From contig NZ_JAERRH010000003.1 of NCBI RefSeq assembly GCF_016741855.1, positions 868,001 through 932,000 on the forward strand: DNA of 64,000 bases, in the 5' to 3' direction. The notes beneath the pieces are model-generated. The model searched no databases and was not told the origin of the DNA. It worked only from the letters and a program-made list of their open reading frames with translations. Made by a program: the position numbers and the translations under genes. This DNA is from Streptomyces musisoli (GTDB lineage: Bacteria; Actinomycetota; Actinomycetes; Streptomycetales; Streptomycetaceae). The stretch's first letter is position 1. The number at the start of each line of letters is the position of its first letter. Shown here piece by piece: positions 17,579 to 24,495 of the stretch.

Positions 17579-19216
17579 CTACCGGTTCGGGGGCGGCCCC
17601 TCGATCGGACGCCCGGGCACGCCGGGACGCTTCTGCCACGGGCGGGGCCCGGTGGGCGGCCGGTAGGCGACGCCGAGGGCGTCAAGTCGCCGGTAGTGGG
17701 CGGACATCCGGCGTTCGAAGCCGACGAAGTCCCGGTCCGCCGGGGCGGGCAGCGGGCTCCAGGCGACCTCGGCGAAGGCCGCGAGGCGGGGGAAGGCCTG
17801 GTAGTCCACGCGTGCGGAGTCCTCCATCACCTCGGTCCACACGTTGGCCTGGGTGCCCAGCACCCGCCGGGCCTCCTGGCCGGTGAGCCCGGCGGGCACC
17901 GGCTCGAACCGGTAGACGTCCTCCAGGGTGCGGACGAAGCCGATCGGTACGGGCTCGTCCTCGCCCGGGGCCTGACGGTGGTCCAGGTACACGTACTGCT
18001 CGGGGCACATGACCACGTCGTGGCCGGCCCGCGCGGCGGCGACACCGCCCCCGTAGCCGCGCCAGGAGGAGACGGCCGCGCCGGGGGCGAGCCCGCCCTC
18101 CAGGATCTCGTCCCAGCCGATCAGGCGCCGCCCGCGGGCGGCGAGCCAGGTGTCGAAGTGCCCGATGAACCAGGACTGGAGCGCGTCCTCGTCGGTGAGG
18201 CCGAGGTCCGCGATCCGCGTCTTTGCGGTCACGGAGTCGGTCCACTGCTCCTTGCGGCACTCGTCGCCGCCGACGTGGACGAACTCCGAGAACTCGGCCG
18301 CGTCCGCGGGGAAAAGCTCCAGGACCTCCTCGAACACCCCCTCGTAGAACCGCAGGGTGGCGTCGGTGGGAGCCAGCACGTTGGCGGAGATGCCCCAGTC
18401 GTCCCAGACGGACAGGGCGGCGGTGTCGACGACGTCGGTGTTGCCGAGTTCCGGGTACGCGGCGATGGCGGCCTGCGAGTGGCCCGGTACGTCGATCTCG
18501 GGGACGACGGCGATGTGCCGTTCGGCGGCGTAGGCGACGATCTCCCGGATGTCGTCCTGGGTGTAGTAACCCCCGTGGGGTTTCTCGTCCCAGAGCGGCG
18601 AGGCCCGGTGGCCGAATCTGGTCCGTGAGCGCCAGGAGGCGATCTCGGTCAGTTTCGGATAGCGCTTGATCTCGATCCGCCAGCCCTGGTCGTCCGTCAG
18701 GTGCAGATGCAGGACGTTGAGTTTGTGCGCGGCCATCAGGTCGAGATAGCGCAGCACGCCCCCCTTGGGCATGAAGTGCCGGGCGACGTCGAGGAGGAGG
18801 CCGCGCCAGCGGAACCGCGGGGCGTCCTCGATGACCTGGTCCGGGATGCCGAGGCGGGCGTCCGGCCGTACGGGGGCGCGCCGGAAGGCGTCGGGGCCGA
18901 GCAGCTGGCGCAAGGTCTGCGCGCCCCAGAACACGCCGGCGGGTCCGCCGCCGCGGATCTCCACACCCCCACCGGCGACGGCGCCGAGGCGGTACGCCTC
19001 CGGCTCCAAGGCGCCGTCCAGCAGCAGCCGCACACCGTCGCGGGCGTCCCGCGGTCCGGGGCGCAGCGGCAGGCCCAGGGCGGTGCCGAGCGTGGCGCGC
19101 AGCCAGCGTTCGGTGCGCTCCGTCCCCGGGGCGGCCCAGAGCGTGGTGTCACGGCCGAGCGGCACGGTGCTCCGCGCCGGCCCCTCGACGGCGCGCGGCG
19201 CCGGGATCAGTTCCAT
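17579..19216 (-). CDS. GH20 beta-N-acetylhexosaminidase
   Basis: This 545-residue GH20 enzyme removes terminal N-acetylglucosamine (or GalNAc) from chitin oligomers or peptidoglycan fragments by substrate-assisted catalysis. A GH20b-like N-terminal domain (residues 1-130) precedes the barrel. HLTDDQGWRIEIK is conserved, and the catalytic Asp-Glu pair lies in HVGGDE at residues 318-319, with WDE and W-type substrate residues downstream. The start is ATG 19216 with GAGG upstream. No signal peptide is visible, so it is probably cytoplasmic and acts on imported sugars. A DasR-type operator lies 111-126 bases upstream of the start, which ties it to GlcNAc-responsive control. Confidence 0.92.
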   Translation of the reverse strand: MELIPAPRAVEGPARSTVPLGRDTTLWAAPGTERTERWLRATLGTALGLPLRPGPRDARDGVRLLLDGALEPEAYRLGAVAGGGVEIRGGGPAGVFWGAQTLRQLLGPDAFRRAPVRPDARLGIPDQVIEDAPRFRWRGLLLDVARHFMPKGGVLRYLDLMAAHKLNVLHLHLTDDQGWRIEIKRYPKLTEIASWRSRTRFGHRASPLWDEKPHGGYYTQDDIREIVAYAAERHIAVVPEIDVPGHSQAAIAAYPELGNTDVVDTAALSVWDDWGISANVLAPTDATLRFYEGVFEEVLELFPADAAEFSEFVHVGGDECRKEQWTDSVTAKTRIADLGLTDEDALQSWFIGHFDTWLAARGRRLIGWDEILEGGLAPGAAVSSWRGYGGGVAAARAGHDVVMCPEQYVYLDHRQAPGEDEPVPIGFVRTLEDVYRFEPVPAGLTGQEARRVLGTQANVWTEVMEDSARVDYQAFPRLAAFAEVAWSPLPAPADRDFVGFERRMSAHYRRLDALGVAYRPPTGPRPWQKRPGVPGRPIEGPPPNR

Positions 19217-19234
19217 GGCCTCAGCCCTCCCCGC

Positions 19235-19259
19235 GCGATGCGTTGCGCATCGCGCAACG
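19235..19259. promoter_or_regulatory. Overlapping palindromes upstream of hexosaminidase gene
   Basis: GCGATGCG at 19235-19242 pairs with CGCATCGC at 19246-19253 around TTG. CGTTGCGC at 19241-19248 pairs with GCGCAACG at 19252-19259 around ATC. The two palindromes share bases and lie 19-43 bases upstream of the start codon. They could be an operator or alternative hairpins in the leader. Confidence 0.45.
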
Positions 19260-19326
19260 ACCTTTGCTTCATGCACAACGGATGCGACGACGCCTCGAAG
19301 GCTAGGGAGTACGCCGGAGCCCCACA

Positions 19327-19342
19327 AGAGGTCTGGACCAGT
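19327..19342. promoter_or_regulatory. Probable DasR-responsive element (dre)
   Basis: AGAGGTCTGGACCAGT matches the known dre consensus ACTGGTCTAGACCAGT at 13 of 16 positions and keeps both GGTCT and GACCA half sites. DasR represses amino-sugar genes and is released by glucosamine-6-phosphate. The site is upstream of a GH20 gene, exactly the kind of target expected. Assigned by eye. Confidence 0.7.
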
Positions 19343-19360
19343 TGGCGGTCCGAGAACGCG

Positions 19361-19401
19361 GAGGTCCCCGGGACGCGCTCGCCGCGCGTCCCGGGGACCT
19401 C
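19361..19401 (-). terminator. 17-bp stem terminator after DUF3039 gene
   Basis: GAGGTCCCCGGGACGCG (19361-19377) pairs perfectly with CGCGTCCCGGGGACCTC (19385-19401) around a seven-base loop. It lies 24 bases past the DUF3039 stop codon. There is no T tract. Confidence 0.8.
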
Positions 19402-19424
19402 ACCGCCACCGGACGGGCCGGGAC

Positions 19425-19715
19425 CTACTTGTCGCCGCCCTTGCCCTTGCCCTTGTCGTCGCCGCCGCTGCCCATGGACTCGTAGATCTCCTTGCACATC
19501 GGGCAGACGGGGTACTTCTTCGGGTCGCGGCCCGGCACCCAGACCTTGCCGCACAGCGCCACGACGGGGGTGCCGTCGAGGGCGCTCGCCATGATCTTGT
19601 CCTTCTGGACGTAGTGGGCGTAGCGCTCGTGGTCGCCGTCGCCGTGGGACACCTGTGGCGTCGGCTCTACGAGGGTCCCCGTACCAGTCCCGCGCTCGGG
19701 CTCGAGAGTGCTCAT
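19425..19715 (-). CDS. DUF3039 small zinc-ribbon-like protein
   Basis: This 96-residue protein belongs to DUF3039, an actinobacterial family of unknown function. The body reads ERYAHYVQKDKIMASALDG followed by ALCGKVWVP and YPVCPMCKEIYE, so three Cys could bind zinc with help from a His. The tail is Gly/Lys/Asp-rich. The chosen start is ATG 19715 (MSTLEPERG). A longer in-frame ATG at 19745 overlaps the upstream yqgE stop as TGATG and cannot be ruled out. It is probably cotranscribed with yqgE. Confidence 0.8.
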   Translation of the reverse strand: MSTLEPERGTGTGTLVEPTPQVSHGDGDHERYAHYVQKDKIMASALDGTPVVALCGKVWVPGRDPKKYPVCPMCKEIYESMGSGGDDKGKGKGGDK

Positions 19716-19744
19716 AACAGCCAGGGTACTGAAGCTCACAGGCA

Positions 19745-20317
19745 TCAGTTGAGCGAAGGGTCGTCCGGATACGTGGCGACCATCGCCAGCTCACCGCGCT
19801 GGCGCCGCAGCACCTCGCGCCACAGTCTCTCGGGGGCCGGCGAGGACACGTCGCCGGGCTCGGACTCGACGACGTACCAGGCTCCTTCGACCAGCTCCTC
19901 CTCCAGCTGGCCGGGGCCCCAGCCGGCGTAGCCGGCGAAGATCCGCAGACTGCCCACCGCCGCCGCCAGCAGTTCCGGCGGGGCCTCCAGGTCGACCAGG
20001 CCGATCGCGCCGTACACCCGCCGCCACCCGAGCGGGGCACGGTCGCCGTTCGCGCCGCCCGGGATGACCGCCACGCCCAGCGCCGAGTCCAGCGACACGG
20101 GGCCGCCCTGGAAGACCACGCCGGGCTCGCCGGCGAGGTCGGCCCAGTCCTCCAGGATGTCGCCGACGACCACCGGGGTGGGACGGTTGAGGACGACACC
20201 GAGGGAGCCCTCCTCGTCGTGGTCGAGGAGGAGCACGACCGCACGGTCGAAGTTCGGGTCCGCCAGGGCGGGGGTGGCCACGAGCAGCCGCCCTGTGAGC
20301 GAGGACACCTCGGTCAT
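19745..20317 (-). CDS. YqgE/AlgH family protein (UPF0301)
   Basis: This 190-residue protein is of the YqgE/AlgH family, with the signature LTGRLLVATPALADPNFDRAV at its N terminus followed by GSLGVVLNRPTP and FQGGPV. The fold is known and the molecular function is not; in Pseudomonas AlgH is linked to alginate and quorum regulation. It is widely conserved in Streptomyces. I chose ATG 20317 (MTEVSSL); ATG 20326 adds three residues. It ends at the DUF3039 gene with possible TGATG coupling and is divergent from murA. Confidence 0.88.
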   Translation of the reverse strand: MTEVSSLTGRLLVATPALADPNFDRAVVLLLDHDEEGSLGVVLNRPTPVVVGDILEDWADLAGEPGVVFQGGPVSLDSALGVAVIPGGANGDRAPLGWRRVYGAIGLVDLEAPPELLAAAVGSLRIFAGYAGWGPGQLEEELVEGAWYVVESEPGDVSSPAPERLWREVLRRQRGELAMVATYPDDPSLN

Positions 20318-20596
20318 GCCAGACATGATCCCGCATCTTCCCCCGGCGTGGGGACCCAATCGCGGGTGCGGGAGTGAACGCAGCTCAGAGCGCATCGAAG
20401 CGGGGCGGGCGCACACCCTCCCGTCCGGTGACCCCTTGTGCCCGATAGGGAACGGTTCGTGTTGTGACACAGCTATGACGCGACTGGGCGGCCCTTGGGC
20501 TTACGGGAGGGGGGTAATAGACGATTACCCTGTCTTCCCGGCCCCTGCGCACAGTGATCGGCCGGACCCTGACCAACTCATCGGAACGCGAGATTC

Positions 20597-21937
20597 ATGA
20601 CCGTCAACGACGATGTCCTGCTTGTCCACGGCGGAACCCCGCTGGAGGGCGAGATCCGTGTCCGCGGTGCGAAGAACCTCGTACCGAAGGCCATGGTCGC
20701 CGCCCTGCTGGGCAGCGAACCGAGCCGACTGCGCAATGTTCCGGACATCCGTGACGTGCGGGTCGTCCGCGGCCTGCTCCAGCTGCACGGGGTGACGGTC
20801 CGTCCGGGTGACGAGCCCGGCGAACTGGTGATGGACCCGACGCGCGTCGAGAGCGCCAACGTCGCCGACATCGATGCCCACGCCGGTTCCAGCCGCATCC
20901 CGATCCTCTTCTGCGGCCCCCTGCTGCACCGCCTCGGTCACGCGTTCATCCCGGGCCTCGGCGGCTGCGACATCGGCGGCCGGCCCATCGACTTCCACTT
21001 CGACGTGCTGCGGCAGTTCGGCGCGACGATCGAGAAGCGCGCGGACGGGCAGTACCTGGAGGCCCCGCAGCGGCTGCGCGGCACGAAGATCCGGCTGCCG
21101 TACCCGTCCGTCGGCGCGACCGAGCAGGTGCTGCTGACGGCCGTCCTCGCCGAGGGCGTGACGGAGCTGTCCAACGCGGCCGTCGAGCCGGAGATCGAGG
21201 ACCTCATCTGCGTGCTGCAGAAGATGGGCGCGATCATCGCGATGGACACCGACCGCACCATCCGCATCACCGGTGTGGACAAGCTCGGCGGTTACACCCA
21301 CCGCGCCCTGTCGGACCGGCTGGAGGCCGCGTCCTGGGCGTCGGCGGCTCTCGCGACCAACGGCAACATCTACGTCCGGGGCGCGCAGCAGCGCTCGATG
21401 ATGACGTTCCTGAACACCTACCGGAAGGTGGGCGGTGCCTTCGAGATCGACGACGAGGGCATCCGCTTCTGGCACCCGGGCGGCCAGCTGAAGTCCATCG
21501 CGCTGGAGACGGACGTGCACCCCGGCTTCCAGACCGACTGGCAGCAGCCGCTGGTGGTGGCCCTGACCCAGGCCACGGGCCTGTCCATCATCCACGAGAC
21601 GGTGTACGAGTCCCGGCTGGGCTTCACCTCCGCCCTGAACCAGATGGGCGCCCACATCCAGCTGTACCGCGAGTGCCTCGGCGGCTCCGACTGCCGCTTC
21701 GGCCAGCGCAACTTCCTGCACTCCGCGGTCGTCTCCGGACCGACCCGGCTCCAGGGCTCCGACCTGGTCATCCCCGACCTGCGCGGCGGCTTCTCGTACC
21801 TGATCGCGGCGCTGGCGGCCGAGGGCACGTCCCGCGTCCACGGCATCGACCTCATCAACCGCGGCTACGAGAACTTCATGGAGAAGCTCATGGAGCTGGG
21901 CGCGAAGGTCGAGCTGCCGGGCAAGGCGCTCGGCTAG
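20597..21937 (+). CDS. murA: UDP-N-acetylglucosamine 1-carboxyvinyltransferase (MurA)
   Basis: This 446-residue enzyme adds enolpyruvate from PEP to UDP-GlcNAc, the first committed step of peptidoglycan synthesis in the cytoplasm. The N-terminal GEIRVRGAKNLVPKAMVAALL carries the Lys-Asn pair that binds UDP-GlcNAc. The catalytic Cys is Cys124 in GGCDIGGRPIDFH, so the enzyme should be fosfomycin-sensitive. The C-terminal RGGFSYLIAALAAEGTSRVHG is the second EPSP-synthase-like domain. Streptomyces often carry two MurA paralogues and this sequence alone does not say which is essential. It is followed by a strong terminator and the convergent hup gene. Confidence 0.95.
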   Translation: MTVNDDVLLVHGGTPLEGEIRVRGAKNLVPKAMVAALLGSEPSRLRNVPDIRDVRVVRGLLQLHGVTVRPGDEPGELVMDPTRVESANVADIDAHAGSSRIPILFCGPLLHRLGHAFIPGLGGCDIGGRPIDFHFDVLRQFGATIEKRADGQYLEAPQRLRGTKIRLPYPSVGATEQVLLTAVLAEGVTELSNAAVEPEIEDLICVLQKMGAIIAMDTDRTIRITGVDKLGGYTHRALSDRLEAASWASAALATNGNIYVRGAQQRSMMTFLNTYRKVGGAFEIDDEGIRFWHPGGQLKSIALETDVHPGFQTDWQQPLVVALTQATGLSIIHETVYESRLGFTSALNQMGAHIQLYRECLGGSDCRFGQRNFLHSAVVSGPTRLQGSDLVIPDLRGGFSYLIAALAAEGTSRVHGIDLINRGYENFMEKLMELGAKVELPGKALG

Positions 21938-21946
21938 CGGAACACC

Positions 21947-21987
21947 AAAGGGCGGCCCCCCTTCGGCGGAAGGGGGGCCGCCCTTTG
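21947..21987 (+). terminator. Terminator after murA
   Basis: AAAGGGCGGCCCCCC pairs with GGGGGGCCGCCCTTT around TTCGGCGGAA, a long perfect GC stem directly downstream of the murA stop. It may also serve as a bidirectional terminator for the convergent hup transcript. Confidence 0.9.
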
Positions 21988-22115
21988 CGGTGTCCTCGGC
22001 TGAGGCGCCCCGAAGGGGCGCGGGGAACTGCGCGATCAGCCGCAACGGACCCGCAGTCACCCACCGCGCTCCGATCGAACGGCGCTTCAGCGGGCCGGCG
22101 CTCGAAGCGGAGCGT

Positions 22116-22397
22116 TTACTTGCCCTTGGCGGCTTCCTTGAGCTTGCTGCCCGCGGTGACCTTCACGCTGAAGCCGGCCGGGATGTTGATGGGCTCGCCG
22201 GTCTGCGGGTTGCGCGCGGTGCGAGCGGCACGGTGGGTGCGCTCGAAGGTCAGGAAGCCGGGGATGGTGACCTTCTCGTCGCCCTTGGCGACGATCTCGC
22301 CGACGGTCTCGGCGAACGCGGCCAGCACGGCGTCGGCGTCCTTGCGGGTCACCTCGGCGCGGTCGGCCAGCGCGGCCACCAGCTCACTGCGGTTCAT
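22116..22397 (-). CDS. hup: DNA-binding protein HU
   Basis: This 93-residue histone-like protein is of HU/IHF type. It has the full HU pattern: MNRSELVAALADRAEVTRKDADAVLAAF, then the GDEKVTIPGFLTFE beta sheet, and an arm region with the conserved RNPQTGEPINIPA motif that intercalates in DNA. It lacks the long Lys/Ala-rich tail found in the second Streptomyces HU (HupS), so it is the short, vegetative HupA-like form. It binds DNA non-specifically and shapes the nucleoid. The start ATG 22397 has GGGAGT upstream. Confidence 0.95.
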   Translation of the reverse strand: MNRSELVAALADRAEVTRKDADAVLAAFAETVGEIVAKGDEKVTIPGFLTFERTHRAARTARNPQTGEPINIPAGFSVKVTAGSKLKEAAKGK

Positions 22398-22690
22398 GTT
22401 GTTACTCCCGTGTTTTTCTTGCCGTTGGGATGTGCCACGCGGCGGAGCCGCCCGAGGCACTGCGATGCCGATGCGCTCGCGCCCAGGGACGCATCCTGCC
22501 CCTACCTGCGGCGGGAAAGCCAATCCGGCACCCGTAGGAGTCGTGAGAACACCCTGGGGAGTCACACGAAAAGCGCCCGCTCGGCCGTCACCCTAGAGGG
22601 CGCCCGGCATCCGGTGGTTCCGCGACGCGCCGGTGCGAGGGGCTGCCGTGGTGATGCTCACAGCCCCCTGCACAGTACGGCACGTCGCGG

Positions 22691-24106
22691 TCAGGCCGTC
22701 GCGCCGGCCGCCTTGGCGGCCTCGCGGACCGCCCCGGCCACGGCGCCCGCGACCTTGTCGTTGAAGACGCTCGGGATGATGTAGTTCGGGTTCAGCTCGT
22801 CCTCGGTCACCACGTCGGCGAGGGCCTTCGCGGCGGCGAGCATCATCTCGGTGTTCACCGTCCGGGACTGGGCGTCCAGCAGACCGCGGAAGACACCCGG
22901 GAAGACCAGCACGTTGTTGATCTGGTTCGGGAAGTCGGAGCGGCCGGTGGCCACGACGGCCGCCGTCTGCCGGGCGACCGCCGGTTCGACCTCGGGGTCC
23001 GGATTCGCGAGCGCGAACACGATGGCGCCGTCGGCCATGGCGGCCACGTCGTCGCCGTCCAGGACGTTCGGGGCGGAGACGCCGATGAACACGTCGGCGC
23101 CGCGCACGGCCTCCTTCAGGGTGCCGGTGAGGCCCTCGTGGTTGGTGTTGTCGGCGATCCAGCGCAGCGGCGAGTCGGCCGGGGCGTCCACCAGGTCCTC
23201 GCGGCCGGCGTGGACGACACCATGGATGTCGGCGACCACTGCGCTCTTCACGCCGGCCGCGAGCAGCAGCTTGAGGATGGCCGTACCGGCCGCGCCGGCG
23301 CCGGACATGACGACCCGGATGTTCTCGATCGCCTTGTCCGTGACGCGCAGGGCGTTGGTCAGGGCGGCGAGCACCACGATGGCGGTGCCGTGCTGGTCGT
23401 CGTGGAAGACGGGGATGTCGAGGGCCTCGCGCAGCCGGGCCTCGATCTCGAAGCAGCGCGGCGCGGAGATGTCCTCGAGGTTGATGCCGGCGAACCCGGG
23501 GGCGATCGCCTTGACGATCTCCACGATGGCGTCGCTGTCCTGGGTGTCCAGGCAGATCGGCCAGGCGTCGATGCCTGCGAAGCGCTTGAAGAGGGCCGCC
23601 TTGCCCTCCATGACCGGCAGCGCGGCCTTGGGGCCGATGTTGCCGAGGCCGAGCACGGCGGAGCCGTCCGTCACGACCGCAACGGAATTGCGCTTGATGG
23701 TGAGGCGGCGGGCGTCCTCGGGGTTCTGGGCGATGGCCATGCAGACGCGGGCCACACCCGGCGTGTAGACCATGGAGAGGTCGTCACGGTTGCGGATGGG
23801 GTGCTTCGACGCCATCTCGATCTTGCCGCCGAGGTGCATCAGGAACGTACGGTCGGAGACCTTGCCCAGGGTGACGCCCTCGATGCCGCGCAGCTTCTCG
23901 ACGATCTCGTCGGCGTGCGCGGTGGAGGAGGCCGCGATGGTGACGTCGATGCGGAGCTTCTCGTGCCCGGACGCGGTGACGTCGAGGCCGGTCACCGAGC
24001 CTCCGGAGGACTCCACGGCGGTGGTGAGCTGCGATACGGCGGTTCCGCTCGCGGGCACCTCCAGCCGGATCGTCATCGAGTAGGAGACGCTGGGCGCCGT
24101 TGCCAT
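22691..24106 (-). CDS. NAD-dependent malic enzyme with N-terminal ACT domain
   Basis: A 471-residue malate oxidoreductase (decarboxylating) that converts malate to pyruvate and CO2, feeding acetyl-CoA and lipid or antibiotic precursor supply. An ACT domain (residues about 8-85, SMTIRLEVPASGTAVSQLTTAVESSGG) could bind a regulatory ligand. The catalytic domain has VYTPGVARVC, FHDDQHGTAIV (metal and substrate site) and a GAGAAGTA dinucleotide-binding motif. The ACT domain and lack of a phosphotransacetylase domain match the NAD-type enzyme known from S. coelicolor, but the cofactor choice is inferred. Start ATG 24106. Confidence 0.9.
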   Translation of the reverse strand: MATAPSVSYSMTIRLEVPASGTAVSQLTTAVESSGGSVTGLDVTASGHEKLRIDVTIAASSTAHADEIVEKLRGIEGVTLGKVSDRTFLMHLGGKIEMASKHPIRNRDDLSMVYTPGVARVCMAIAQNPEDARRLTIKRNSVAVVTDGSAVLGLGNIGPKAALPVMEGKAALFKRFAGIDAWPICLDTQDSDAIVEIVKAIAPGFAGINLEDISAPRCFEIEARLREALDIPVFHDDQHGTAIVVLAALTNALRVTDKAIENIRVVMSGAGAAGTAILKLLLAAGVKSAVVADIHGVVHAGREDLVDAPADSPLRWIADNTNHEGLTGTLKEAVRGADVFIGVSAPNVLDGDDVAAMADGAIVFALANPDPEVEPAVARQTAAVVATGRSDFPNQINNVLVFPGVFRGLLDAQSRTVNTEMMLAAAKALADVVTEDELNPNYIIPSVFNDKVAGAVAGAVREAAKAAGATA

Positions 24107-24495
24107 GGCCGACTTCCTCTGCTTTCACCGTGTCGCGAGTTGTGCCGTCCGATCGTCGCACCTACCGCCGAGTACGTGGTAGTCGCCCTGGGTTACGGAC
24201 GTTTTGTTCACGCGAGGTTCTCTGCCGGGTTGTTAGTTTCGGAAAACCACTTCCACCATACGAGAAACGATCAGCCAGGGAAAGGGGACGCGGGGGCAAA
24301 GAAGGAGGCCCACGTCACATCCGTGACGTGGGCCTCCCACACGTTCATGACACCGACCCGCCATGCTCGCCTCGCGGCAAGTGGTCCCTCTGAGGGACGA
24401 AGGTTGGGCCCGGGGGCTTGGATCGGGCCGGTGCCACGTCAAGGCTAACAAACGGATCCCGCACGGCCATTCCCGCGCCGGAAGTTCATCGGCCG
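24107..24495. other. 389-bp intergenic region
   Basis: This lies between the HelD-like gene stop and the malic enzyme start, both on the minus strand. It contains one clear terminator hairpin (24304-24337) and presumably the malic enzyme promoter. No gene is supported. Confidence 0.5.
24304..24337 (-). terminator. Terminator hairpin after HelD-like gene
   Basis: GGAGGCCCACGTCAC (24304-24318) pairs perfectly with GTGACGTGGGCCTCC (24323-24337) around four bases. The CACGTCAC/GTGACGTG core is also a good protein-binding palindrome, so an operator role for the malic enzyme gene is an alternative. Confidence 0.7.
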
